From NCBI GenBank assembly GCA_963930645.1, contig OZ005654.1:38191763-38255762 (forward strand): 64,000 nt of DNA. The letters run 5' to 3'. The notes under the pieces are model-generated. The model made no database searches and had not been told where the DNA came from. It saw only the letters and a program-made list of their open reading frames with translations. This DNA comes from Salticus scenicus (Eukaryota; Arthropoda; Arachnida; Araneae; Salticidae). Shown here piece after piece: positions 46,466-58,857 of this stretch (positions are counted from its first letter, which is position 1; each line of letters opens with the position of its first letter). The translations under genes and the position numbers were made by a program.

Positions 46466-47304
46466 ATCTGGAGTGACTCCACTCGACTTTCCGAACATTG
46501 AGTAATTAACAGTTTTTTAGATAAAATAAAGAAAGAGGAGTTGTTAAACAAACAAAAGATAGAAAACTATAATAGAATGTTTGAGTGTTTTTCTCCATAT
46601 ACTACACGATGTTTCATTAAACGCTACTGAACTTTGAGCCCATACATCATAATGGTAAAGAATTTTTCGTCGTGTTTCTGTAAAAACCTATAAATGCTAG
46701 ATTCACCAAAATGCTTATAGTTAGTGCATCAGTGATTTATAATATTCATATAAATTTTCAGCTCAATTGAATAAAGCGTTTAGATGCTATCGCACTTTTA
46801 AAAATTTGGCCCCATAGGCCATAATGATAAAGAATATTTCTTTGTGTCCCTGTAAAAGAACTGTAAGAGCTAGATTCTCCAAAATCTATACAGATTGAGT
46901 ATCTGTGACCTATAATATGTGTATAAATTTTTTGCTCAATTGAGTAACGCGTTTAGACGCTATCACACTTTTAAGATTTTGGTCCCGTAGACCATAATGA
47001 TAAAGAATTTTTCTTTGTGTCCCTGTAAAAAAACTGTAAGTGCTAGATTCAACAAACTCAATAGGGTTCATACTACGGTGACTTACAATATACGTACCAA
47101 CTTTCAGCTTATTCGAACAAAGCATTTAGACGCTAGCGTGTTCACTCACAGACATCACATACTTACACACATACACACATCATCGTAAAAATAGTGAAAA
47201 CGGACTCGTTGGACCTCGAAACGTATAGAAACATCAAAATCTCAAATTCGGATTTTCGACATCATTACAATACTTTCCTCACTATAGTGTTCGGAAAGTA
47301 AAAA
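46466..47304 (-). mobile_element. Nonautonomous transposon, shorter copy, right arm
   Basis: Mirror of 27,031-27,875. One base difference changes ACATGGACACA (left arm, read plus) to ACAGGGACACA. Confidence 0.85.
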
Positions 47305-47759
47305 GAATTAAAAATTAAAAATAAAGAATGAAATGAAGTAAAATAAAATAATCCTTTAAGATTAAAATTTACCTAGTTATGAAAAATTATTATTATTATT
47401 ATTATCATCACTATTATTATTATTCCTTAGGCTACTTTTCCATGTTTCGTAACCTCTCGCTTCGGATATTATTTGAGGGTCCGTATTGATCCTAAAATTC
47501 AAAGTAATCGTGTTTACATTTAATTTCCTGCCATAATGTTAAAAACAAAAGAAAATGTTTATTGCAATGAATCCATTAAATTAGTTGACTTCAAAATTTA
47601 ATTGTGAAACATTTACATTTCTCATTATTTTGTGTACAACCTCTATTTCTTAACTCAAAAAAAAAAATGTTACAACATCGAGCAATTTTCATTTCGGCTC
47701 CTTCAGTCTGCAATTTCTTTGTTCTAAATGGTAGTTTATATAACAATGTCCTTTTAAAT

Positions 47760-48350
47760 ATAAACTAGCTGGCTTCACCAGCTAGCTGGCCAGAGACCCA
47801 TGAAAATTTTTACCAAAAAATATGCTCTCGGGCCCCTGCGGCGCCAATCGTACTTTGTTCTCAGTAAAAATCGCATAATATTAAAATATTAAAAATTCAA
47901 ATTTTTTTAAATAAAATCTAAATGTAGCTCTAGTTCAACGTAAAATGCACCCAAATCAATGAAAATCAAATAAACCAATCAAAGCTTTCGTAATTCTTCA
48001 TAACGTAGCTCTAGTTCAACGTAAAATACACTCAAATCAATAAAAATGAAATAAACCAATCAAATCTCTTGTAATTCCTCATAACGTAGCTCTAGTTCAA
48101 TGTAAAATACACTCAAATCAATGAAAATGTAATAATCCAATCAAATCTCTCCTAAGATTCTCCATTTTGCGTCATTATAGAAATGGGAAGTTTTATTTTC
48201 CTATTTTTATTAATTAAAGGAAAACTAATCAAAAATTCGAAAATCTGACTTCGATGTGCACAATGACCCTTCGGAGGGCATCTTCGTGTTAAATCACGTG
48301 ACTGTCCCAGCTACCGTTTTCGAGAACAGTGAAATATACATGTATATACA
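47760..48350 (-). mobile_element. Helitron-like candidate, right arm copy
   Basis: Mirror image of the left-arm segment: ACTAGCTGGCTTCACCAG at 47,764-47,781, then the three 85-bp units at about 47,925-48,145. The same reservations about the 5' end and the class apply. Confidence 0.4.
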
Positions 48351-49327
48351 TACAAATATTGCTCACTTAATAGTATAAGATTAATATCTGAAAATTGTAA
48401 ATGTAAAATTTAGAGCATTTTTACAAAGACACGCAAAATAATTCAAATGCATCACTGTCGAAAAAAAAAAAAAAAAGTTTCATTATTTTTCTCTGCTTTA
48501 GCTTATTCTTAATTTAAAATTGATTATTAAAGCATAATTTTACTTTTTATAACTTCAGAAAAAAGTAATTATCATTATTTAAACTTAAAATACACTAAAT
48601 AGTAAAACATCGCTCACGATTGCATTTTAGTTTCATTTATTTTTAGTTACATATAGATTTTTTAGTGGGAAAACTCTTTTTGTTAATTATAAATTTATGT
48701 ATGCGCGTAAAAAAAATGCATCCTAATTAACAAAGGACGAATTTAAAAGAACATCCTAATTAACAAAGTAAAATAAATTATTCATTGTGTTAAAAAATAA
48801 TAAATATGTTTTTAGTACATCTACCATACCATTTTTAATTTATAACAAATGCCTTTTACATTTAGAGGAATTATCCTGATAGTTTCATTAAAAAAAAAAA
48901 GATAAATAAAGAATGAAATGAAGTAAAATAAAATAATTCTTTACGATTAAAATTTGCCTAGTTATGAAAAATTAATAATAATAATAATAATTTTTCAAAT
49001 TAAAAAACTTTGTATCATCCTAATGGAAAATATCTTTACATTTTCAGTAGTATTTGGTCATGTGTTCATACTTACATACCCGCTGACTTCGTATGGTATG
49101 AATGAGTTAGATTAGGATTAAAATAGAAAACAATATTATAAAGAATACCTTGTAAAAAATTACCTTTCTATGCAAGTAGATTCTAACAGTCATAGAAGAA
49201 AGATTACCCCTGCACCAATAATAATAATAATAATTTGAGGTCTCGTTGCAAAAGAAGTTAAAACTAATTTCTTATGAAGATGATGCTTTAACTTTTTTAC
49301 CAGCAGTCAAACTTTGTGCACAAATTA

Positions 49328-49369
<42 letters not shown>

Positions 49370-50136
49370 ATTTTGTTCAAGATGGGGAGGGGGGGGGGCA
49401 CCAAAATCGTCTTGGGCCCCAACAGGTGGTAATCAGGCTCTGATTATTATTATTATTATTATCATTACTATTATTATTATTCTTTAGGCTATTTTAGGCT
49501 TTAGGTTGTTTCACAACCTCTCGTTTGGGATATTATTTGAGGGTCCGTATTGTTCCTAAAATTCAAAGTAATCATGTTTCTATTTAATTTCCTGCCATAA
49601 TGTTAAAAACAAAAGAAAATCTTTATTGACTATTGCAATGAATCCATTAAATTAATTGACTGCAAAATTTAATTGTGAAACATTTAGATCTCTCATTATT
49701 TTGTGTATAATCTCTATTTCTCAACTCAAAAAAATGTTGCAACATTGAGCAACTTTCACTCCGGCTCTTTCAGTTGGTAATTTCTTTGTTCTAAATGGTA
49801 GTTTATATGAAAATGTCCTTTTAAATATAGATTAAAAGGCCCTGTGACATTTAAAATTTTATTTTATTTATTTTTTAATCTTTACAGAAATGAATTTAAT
49901 AATTTAATGTATTCCGAACACTCTTAGAAACAATATAATACTCAATTTTGACGATTCAGACATCCTCGGGCTTAATTTCGTTGTTTTTGACAACCATTGC
50001 GGCAAGCGATCACGTGATTTTTGTGGAAACGTGAACTCTCAAATATTTGGTGACACTGTTTACTCACAATAGCATGCCCTAGCTTTCATTACCGCCATAT
50101 TGTTTTTTCTCCTGTGTTGTTTTGACTTTACTTTAC

Positions 50137-50359
50137 AATGACTTTTATTTGCCGGCCTCGTGGTTCGGTCGGTAGGACGCTGTCTTCTGGATTCTCCGGT
50201 TTCTAATCCCTGGGCCGGCATGGATGTTTGTGATGTCCTATGTCTACAAAAGATTGTGTGCGCTTGTTTCTGTGACTTTCTGTAAAAATATGGATCAATT
50301 GAGACATAAGTCATTGTAACTATAGGTCTCAAAGCTGCCAAATAAATGACTTTTATTTG
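50137..50359 (+). mobile_element. tRNA-derived SINE with 15-bp target-site duplication
   Basis: AATGACTTTTATTTG occurs at 50,137-50,151 and again at 50,345-50,359. Between them, the body starts with a tRNA-like head (GCCGGCCTCGTGG, GGTCGGTAGGACGC, then GGTTTCTAATCCCTGGGCCGGC, whose ends pair as an acceptor stem) followed by a tRNA-unrelated tail. The duplication is perfect, so this insertion is young. The 93-codon minus-strand frame over it is a shadow. Confidence 0.9.
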
Positions 50360-50930
50360 TTTGCTCTGTTTTATTTACATTTTCATCAAATATAAATAGG
50401 ATTTAATCGTCCAAACCAACGAACTTGCAGGTAATTTTATAATTTTATAATGTGTATTTTATTCTGTATAACGAAAACTAGGATGAAAAAAATGTTTCTT
50501 TACTTTTGACGAAATTCGTTATGTTGAAACAAGTGACGAAAGTAATTTTCTCAATTTGACGAAATATTCGCTCGGAGTATTTCCCTGGAAACGGTTTCGT
50601 CAAAATTAAAGAAAATTTCGTGAAATTTGAGTACCTATTTCTGAGAGTGAATGTGATAATTATTTTAATTAAACAGAATTTTTTCGATTGTAAGTATATA
50701 CTTTTAACAGACACATAAATATTCATTATGTATCAATATTTGGATACCCTGTATGTAAACGTAATGACACATTTAAGGAAATATGTTTTTCTATCAGTCT
50801 CAACGATACGTTAAAAGCGACATCATTCATAAATAGGAATTTTTATTGCAACAACATTTACCGTTTTGTAAAAGTTCAGTCAATATTAAGCCCAGATATA
50901 CTTTTTAAAATGCCAGTTTTTTAGATGAAG

Positions 50931-51080
50931 CCCATTTGGTGGTGAAATAGTTAGCGCCTCTCTCTTTAATCCCTGGGTGTAGGGTTCGAACCGCAGTTCA
51001 GATGTAGATGTTCTTATTGGTTTGAAACCTATTTTAAGTCATATGTTCCTGTCTAATAAGCCTTAAAATGAAAAACAAAT
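50931..51080 (+). mobile_element. tRNA-derived SINE, second type
   Basis: A head with A-box-like TGGTGAAATAGTTAGCGCC and a perfect B box, GGGTTCGAACCGC, about 50 bp on, then a tail ending in an A-rich stretch (AAAATGAAAAACAAATGG). I could not define a target-site duplication. Confidence 0.7.
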
Positions 51081-52159
51081 GGCAGCAGAACGGCAACCTC
51101 CAACATTCAGACAAAGAATGACTGAAAAATTACTACGTTTTACTTTCTATGTCTATGGTAAATGTTTTCAGAAGTAGGAACTAAGCTGCGACAACTAAAT
51201 TATAACATTTATATGGTTTTGTATTTATTTAAAATATTCTATATTCATTTATTTAGAATATTACCTCTAACATTTAATTTAAGCAGTACGAGAATCATCT
51301 GTTATTTCAACAAGCAATGGAAATTAATTTTCTCTTTCCGTAATTTTAGAAAATTACGATAATGCTCGCAGATTGCAAGCGGCGATTTACGAAATGAGAA
51401 TCGATTTAAAATCGCTCAACGCGTAGAGTTACAAACTGTAATTTATAAATATTATGATAAAAGTAACTTATACAGAGAGCAGATAAGGAATTTTATTTTA
51501 TTTCTATTTCTGAGTAATGGAGTAACTTATATAGAGAGCAGATAAGGAATTTTATTTTATTTCTATTTCTGATTAATGGATGATGTATATTATTGGTCAT
51601 GTATATTATACAGCCAAACAAGAACATTGTTGTTTTCCTTTTCTGTTCCTATATTTTTCGGAAGCAATTCTAAATTGCTCCAAATACAATTAACCAGATG
51701 TCTTATTTCATTCAGAGATTGAACGATTTTCATTCCATGGAGAAAAAAAAAAAAAAAAAAAAAAAAAAGATTTTGCTAAAGAAAGCCAGAATTATGCAAT
51801 GTTACTGGCTTCTTTAATCAATGTATTTCGTATAATGATTCTCCCTTTTCATCTTTTTTAGGATTAAAAGTTTTATCTCATTATTTTCCTCTTGGAGTAT
51901 TTAGCTAATAGAGGGTATTTTTTCTAATTTAGGATGTTAAGCGAATGCACATGTTAACAATTAAAAGTATACTGTAAGTTTGCGAACATAATTTTATTTT
52001 TTATAGGCTTTTCTTTAAAAAAAAAAAAATATTAATATTAATAAATACATAATAAATGTAGGGCATTTTTGCATGCTACAATTTATTTAGACATTGATGT
52101 GAGAAATGGAATATTCATTCTAATTATTAAAGCTTCCCTCGTGTTCATATGCTGGGAAA

Positions 52160-52278
52160 CATTCTAGCTAAAAAAAGTATTAAAAAAAAAAAAAAAAAAA
52201 AAGAAGAAGAAGAAGAAGAAGAAGAAAAAAAAAATGCAGATAATGTGAAGGTATTTAGAACAATCCCAGCTTAAAAAG

Positions 52279-52309
<31 letters not shown>

Positions 52310-52605
52310 CTATTCAAATGAAGAAAACTAAAGAAAAACTGCAGATATTTGGAACAATAAGTTTAAGGAGGAAAATGTTTATGCGGGGGGGGGGGGGGGG
52401 AGTTACCTGCAAATTTTTTGCTGCTCCAAATACATTCAGTTTATCTGCAGTTTTCTGCATTTTCTCTTCATTTCTACATTTTTTTTTTTTTTTTTAAGAC
52501 TTTTTTAAGCTGGGATTGTTTCAAATACCTTCACATTATCTGCATTTTTTCTTCATTTTTTCTATTTTTTTTTTTTTTTTTTTAAGACTTTTTCTTAGCT
52601 GAGAT
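52160..52605. mobile_element. Foldback element with long imperfect arms
   Basis: The left arm (GCTAAAAAAAGTATTAAAA, GAAG repeats, GCAGATAATGTGAAGGTATTT, CAATCCCAGCTTAAAAAGTCTT, AAACTGCAGAT) is repeated inverted on the right (52,437-52,602). Long A and T runs are on opposite sides, with a G run (52,385-52,400) near the loop. Each arm itself holds a repeated AAGTCTTAAAA-type unit. Confidence 0.85.
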
Positions 52606-52609
52606 GATA

Positions 52610-53875
52610 AGGTTCACGTATAATAAAAGAAAACAGTGGGATAAAGAAAATGCCCATTCATGGTTAAATTTCTCAAAATATGCAACAGTGTCAAATGGGT
52701 TTGACTTATCTTCTGGGGTGTTAACTGCATTCAGAAAATAAATAAATTAAAATTATTAAAATGTTTTCAAGAAAAGTAATCAACGAATAAAAAATTTAAA
52801 AATCTGGTGTTTAACAAGCACTCTACTTCCATTCACACTGAGAAAAATTCTGTGACTCTCCTAGAACCTTAATTGTGTCTCAAGTTCTATGTCATCTTTA
52901 TTAATTCTAGTTCCCTTTGCTAAAAAGTTTTAAAAACCCCTATGAGAATTCTAGGTTGTTTTCCTATATTATCGTGGTCAAACTTATTTAAAAATATCTA
53001 CAAATAAATGCGAACTCAAAAAGCAAGTTCTAGTAACCGTAATCTTGGTTTATGACCCAATTCTAGAAAATCAAACGAGAATTTCTCGTATTACAAAAGG
53101 TTCGTAATCTCCATAATATTCATAACATTGTTTTACCATCTAGAAAAATATAGACTAGAAATTCTCGATCATTTGGTATATCATGGTTATTTGTTTATCT
53201 TATACGCATAGCTCGTAAATCTATATTTCTAGTTTAGGATTCAGAAAATGACTACATATCCGTTCTAGGCGGAGATGGAAACAGATGAAAGGATGCTTGA
53301 ATCTTCACGTTATCAAGGGCATGGAAGGAAGTCAAAGCATGCAAAGTAAATGGTTTTTTTTGTTATAAAGAGAGCATAAGCTAAAATTCTCTTTGTATCA
53401 TGCTCAGACCATCTACTAACCACCAATCAAGAGAGAAAATAAACTCAGAGTAACCAAGAAACACTAAAATAACCAGCCGAAACCACGAATGAAAGACTCT
53501 ATTAAAAAGGTACATTCAATATATCAGCACAAACAACCACTAGTCGCCATTTGAATATATATGTATCACATTTCCTCATCATGCTGATAATAAAATATTT
53601 CATGCATGTAGGAAATGAAAATACGTTGTAATTTGTAATCATGGTATGAAAATTTACATTGTAAAGTGAGATAAAATAGAAGTTTTCTAAATTTTTATCT
53701 AGAAATATAGAATATGTGGGAGACATTTCACCGAGTCTTTTATTGATTTGCCAATAAGTCTTATAAATATCTCTTAAAATAAATAAATAAATAAATAAAT
53801 ATAACCAACCTAATTATAAAAAAGCATTTTTTATTTATTTATTTCTTTTTTTTTAACACAGACGAAAATATTATG
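52610..53875. other. No gene recognised
   Basis: Slightly less AT-rich, without clear repeats or conserved reading frames. A (AAAT)n tract occurs at 53,778-53,801. The 74-codon frame on the minus strand at 53,502-53,726 shows no known motif. Confidence 0.6.
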
Positions 53876-53879
53876 TAAT

Positions 53880-54310
53880 AGAAATACCAATATTTATATT
53901 CCAAATAACTGAATCGTAACCTTTTGCCTGACTATATTTATTTTATAACGCTTTTGCCAATATTTATTTTAAAGGCATACAAAAATCATCTGTTATTTCA
54001 GGGCAAAATGCAAATAGTTTTTTTTTTTTTAACATCTCTTTCAGAAAACTGTGACGATGATTTATTATTAGAATATATAAGCAATTTAAAATCGTTTAGG
54101 GTGTGGGGAAAAAGTTGCTTTTACAGCCATTTAAAAATAAACGTTTTAATAAATATTGTACAAAAAAAGTTTCAAATGTTTATTTTTGGTTTTTGATTTA
54201 TCAGAGAGGATTTATCGAATTTTTGTTTTCTTTTGTGTCTTTGATATTTTCCAAAATCAATGTTAAATTTTATCGTATTCAATTAACCAATATCTTTTTT
54301 CAATGAAAAA
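53880..54310 (+). repeat. Dispersed repeat, copy 2 (partner at 25,320-25,740)
   Basis: Carries the same ordered words as copy 1, including CAGAAAACTGTGACGATGAT and AAGCAATTTAAAATCGTTTA. The 67-90-codon frames across it are not maintained in copy 1, so they are unlikely to be genes. Confidence 0.85.
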
Positions 54311-54577
54311 TTTTTAAAAATTATTTATTCATTTATTTTTTTTTCTAAGAGAAAAGATATAGAGTACTTCAGAGTTACAGAATGTTACCTTTTAACTTAA
54401 TTGACGCTATTCAAATAAAGACATTATTTATTTCATCGAAGAAAAAAAAAAAATGTTTCAGATTTTCTTTTTCTTTTAAAGTATTTGGAGATTTAGAAAT
54501 AACTTTAAAGCAGAATATTGATCATGAATTATAGATTAAAATTGGATGAAAAATCGATTCGTATAACTTGGAATGTG

Positions 54578-54615
<38 letters not shown>

Positions 54616-54872
54616 AAATTTAACTATCATTTTAACAAAAAAGTAATAAATAGACTTTGGTATTGTTCAGAGGGGAAACTGATAAAGTGGCTACCTTTGA
54701 AATAAACGCTTGGAGATTCCTTTTTTTTTTCTTTTCTTTTAGTACGACAGGACTGTTGCTTTCAATCAGACGCTTTGGTCGTCATCATTTGCGGCGTTTA
54801 ACCTTGAATACTTCAAGACATTTTTACCTTCGGCAACAATATAAATTTATATATATAAATTAAATTAAAACT

Positions 54873-55308
54873 GACAAGAAAACATTCAAAAGGTGTCGTC
54901 TTCAAAAAATATTGAAAAAAAAAAAAAAATATGTATATATGTGATTCTACTCTTTCTAAAACACCAGAAAGTAAAATAATTATCGGCTGAAATGAATTAC
55001 AGCGACCACAAAAAATTATCAAAATTAAACATATTTGGCGATTTCACATTGTTAGGCGAGAGATTTTGAGTACTTGCCGGAGAAACAAAACATGGTTCTG
55101 TTCGTACGCGGCAATCTCGGTGCTAGCGAACGGAACGCCTAACAGCGCTAAATCGCCAAATATGCTTAATTTTGATAATATTTTGTGGTCGCTGTAATTC
55201 ATTTCAGCCGATAATTTTTCCACTTCTTGGTGTTTTATGAAGTGTAGAATCACATATATTTTTTTCAATATTTTTTGAGGACGACACCTTTTGAATGTTT
55301 CCTTGTGA
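54873..55308. mobile_element. Foldback element, arms about 185 bp
   Basis: GACAAGAAAACATTCAAAAG on the left matches, inverted, CTTTTGAATGTTTCCTTGTG on the right. The arms continue through GTGATTCTAC, ATTATCGGCTGAAATGAATT, AGCGACCACAAAA and ATTTGGCGATTT, up to a GC-richer centre of about 75 bp (55,063-55,136). The 112-codon minus-strand frame is a by-product of the arm. Confidence 0.92.
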
Positions 55309-55404
55309 GATAAAACCTGCAAAATAATTTTTAAGAAATGAATGTAATAACTGTTGTTAAGGAACGCAACACCGTTACGCATGCCTTTATATGGAAAAAC
55401 AGAC

Positions 55405-56376
55405 TAAATAAAATCTTTTTGTAAAAAAAATAGAACCGACTCCAAAAAGAACTACTATTCAAACAACTGAAAATGAAAGAAAATTGGCAGAAAATGAAAC
55501 TGTAAATTGCGCCTAAAAGTATAAAATAATTTCCTTCGCCAAACAACCTATAACACTACAATTAATCATAACTTTTGAAGTCGGCGCAAAATTAAATAAA
55601 ATTTAATTAGTTTTTAAAGGTTTGTCTTTAGATCGGTAGCAACAAAGGCTGTTGTTTCGAATGATCCATTTTCATGTTTCCTTTATTATTTTATCACTGT
55701 AAACAATTGGTCCATTAGTAGCAACTACATAGAACAGTGAACATTCTTCACAATGCGGTATTTATGTTTCTACGAAGTTAGAGTTTCCTTTGCAAATTTG
55801 GTATAACTTTGATAACTATCATCCTTGATGGCTTTTGGATTTGGTGATCAAAACGTAAGGCAAAAATATACACGCAAGATGTATATTTTCATAATATATA
55901 TTGCACGATGTGTTGTTTCATATTCTTGATTTCTCTCTTGATATACCTTATCAAAATAATAATGATATCCCAAAGAAATTAAATATGTGTGCCAGATAAT
56001 TTTGCGATTTTTCTTTCACCAAGGACGTCAGATACCAGCATCTTCGCCAACTTTTGCTGCTTACGAAATCTTATTTGTTTTCTTGAATCAAATTAGTTCT
56101 CGGTTGCGTTTTGCAGGGAACAATGTGAGATGTGTATTTTGAATGGGATTTGATTTTTGTATTGAATAAAGGTATGAATTTTTATTTAATTTTGCGCCGA
56201 CTTCAAAAGTTATGATTAATTGTAGTGTTATAGGTTGTTTGGCGAAGGAAATTATTTTATACTTTTAGGCGCAATTTACAGTTTCATTTTCTGCCAATTT
56301 TCTTTCATTTTCAGTTGTTTGAATAGTAGTTCTTTTTGGAGTCGGTTCTATTTTTTTTACAAAAAGATTTTATTTT
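55405..56376. mobile_element. Nonautonomous element with ~195-bp terminal inverted repeats
   Basis: The left end (AAAATCTTTTTGTAAAAAAA, GAACCGACTCCAAAAAGAAC, CAAACAACTGAAAATGAAAG) is the near-exact reverse complement of the right end (56,178-56,374). The inverted repeats reach inward to AAGTCGGCGCAAAATTAAAT. The 575-bp interior is unrelated and has no coding capacity. The ACCGACTYCAAAAAG word is shared with the repeats at 56,930-58,870, so both may belong to one family. Confidence 0.92.
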
Positions 56377-56499
56377 TCTCTTTTCAGTGAAAACTTATTT
56401 ATAAAGCAGAGCATCAGAAGACGTTCGACGGAAGTTTCACAAATCACAAGTTCCAAGAAAAGTGGCATTACTCAAAAAATGGTTTATGTCACTGAAAAA

Positions 56500-58857
56500 T
56501 ACATGAAATGCACCCAATGTGAACAAAAAATTTACATCTCCATCTAGAAAGTTATTCACTCGAGAGACAGTTGTGACAGTTTTATAATAGTCAAGTTATT
56601 TTTAAGTTGATTTTTCTCAAATGCTGCATTTTTAAGTTGTGCTACTTTTTATAGGATATGAGCAAAAACTATCTATTGAACGAACATACGTTAAATTAAA
56701 AAGTCTTTAGAAATGTAAAGGACGGATACGCTGTATTCGTAACCGAAAATTCTGTTAGGCATATATATTGAACTTTACAGTGAATACGTGTCACCCGCTG
56801 CGCTGGAAATTGCGCAGCGTAAAGTTCAAACAAAGAGCAAAATATGCATTGCAGCTGACGGACAGAAGTTTCAACATCGATACTTACATATTGCTTTTAC
56901 CAGTGTAGCTGCATGCGTTCAGCAGTTAGAGTGAGAACAGACATTTGTGAGTATCATGTAATTTGTTTATATCGTAATTAAATCATAATGAAACCTATTG
57001 CAAGCCAAGATCATTACGACAACAAAAAAAGTATTAAAATTAAATCATCTCTTACGAAGTTATAAGCTAACAAATTTCAACAACAACAACGAGAAACATG
57101 GTTTGCATTGAGAACCTCTTCTATTACGAAGTCGGTTTAAAACGTCCATGCGTTAATCGATGTGACCGTTTACAATAACCATACTTTGAATTTTACATAG
57201 CATAAATGTCACCCGCTACGCTACAACATATGCAATGTAGTTCCAGTGTGCACAAAATAGGAAATTGTGAACAAACAAATGCACGTTTTAAGCGTTCTGT
57301 TTTTAGCATTAATGTCTAAACTGTCTTTGCGTACTACATCAATGATGCTCTGCAATTTTATAATTCACTTTTTCCCCTGTCTTGAAACGTTTCCGAGATA
57401 GGATCGCTAACTCCACTCTTTTTTACCAGGTGGCGCTTTAGACGGTTGAATCGTGCAGCACATGTCCACTTTAATATACCTACATACCACTTTTTTAACT
57501 ATAGCTGCAGCTGTTCAGCAGTTAAAAGAGTCGGGACTGACTTTTTTGGGCACCCTGTATTTTCTTTTGATCGTAAAAATCTTACAATGGAATTTATTTC
57601 AGACCAAGACCTTTACAATGAAACAAAAAGTTTCAAAATCGGATCCTCTGTTCAGAAGTTATGAGCTAACAAACAAAAACAAAAACAAAAAACATACGCT
57701 TTGAATTGAGAACCTCCTCCTTTTTGAAGTCGGTTAATTAGAGCATCTCTTACGAGGTTATGAGCTTACAAACACCACCAACAACACATAGCTTGAATTA
57801 AGAACACCCTCCTTTCTGAAGTTGGTTGAAAACGACTTTGCGCTAATCGATGTGACCGCTTACAGTAACAGTACTTTGAACCACATAGTATACGTGTCAT
57901 CCGCTACGCTGCAAAGTGTGCAACGTAGCTCAAGTGTGCACAATGTAGGAAATTGCGAACAAACAACTGCACGTTTTAAGCGTTCTATTTTTAGCAATAA
58001 TGTCTAAAAACTGTCTTTTCGTAGTAAATCGAAGATGCTCTACAACTTCGTAATTAACTTTTCTCCCATCTTGAACTGTTTTTGAGATAGGAGCGCTAAT
58101 TCCGCTGTTTTTCACCAGATGGCGCTTTATTTTCTTTAGATTGTAAAGAAGTTATAATGGGACCTACTTCAGACCAAGATCTCTACAACAAACCCAAAAG
58201 TATCAAGTAACCGTATTTTGAACTATATAGCATGTCTCACTAGCTTACGCTTCAACGTGAGCAATGTAGCTCCAGTATGTATAGAGTAAGAAATTGCGAA
58301 CAAATAAATGCACGTTTTTAGCCTTGTATTTTTAGCATCAATGTCAAAAGTATCTTTTCGTACTAAATAGATGATGCTCTGCAATTTTATAATTCAATTT
58401 TTCCCCCTGTCTTGAACCATTTCCGAGATAGAAACGTTAGCATGAATGTCTAAACAATCTTTTTGTACTAAATCGGTGATACTCTTCAGCTTTGTAATGC
58501 ACTTTTTCTTTAGAACCGTTTTCGAGATAGGAACACTAACTCCACTACTTTCCACCAGGTGGCGCTGCAAGGGGTTTGACCTTGTACAGCATGGCCACTT
58601 TGATAGACTTACATACCATTTTTATCACTATAGCTGCAGCCATTTAGCAGTTAAAAGAGTTGGGACTGATTTTTTTGGGCACCCTGTATTTTCTTTAGAT
58701 CGTAAAGATATTACAATTGTAGCCCTATTGTAGACCAAGACCTTTTCAACAAAACAAAAAGTATCAAAATCGGAGCATCCGTTCAGAAGTTATGAGCTAA
58801 CAAACATAAAAAAAACATACGGTTTGAATTCAGAACCTTCCTTCTTTTTTTGAAGTC

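Larger units (their letters stand above)
37292..48476 (-). repeat. Right arm of the 22.6-kb palindrome
   Basis: Reverse complement of 25,860-37,051 with scattered single-base and homopolymer differences. Unlike on the left, the sequence past its outer edge (48,477 onward) continues as the same repeat unit found inside the arm, so the palindrome boundary falls inside a repeat family. Confidence 0.97.
48370..52150 (+). repeat. Long dispersed repeat unit, copy B
   Basis: Collinear with copy A (13,690-16,950). 48,370-49,845 equals the first half and about 50,760-52,150 the second half, with two SINEs (50,152-50,344 and about 50,931-51,080) and unrelated sequence between. The first half is also paralogous to the interior of the palindrome arms (44,940-47,760), where it carries two transposon insertions absent here. 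Homopolymer and AAT-type arrays sit at 48,974-48,992, 49,333-49,369 and 49,440-49,482. Confidence 0.8.

Noticed and set aside
50060..50341. 93-codon minus-strand frame
   Set aside because: Covers the SINE and its flank; the reading frame is that of the tRNA-derived repeat on the wrong strand.
55044..55382. 112-codon minus-strand frame
   Set aside because: Runs through one arm and the loop of the foldback element; no domain recognised.
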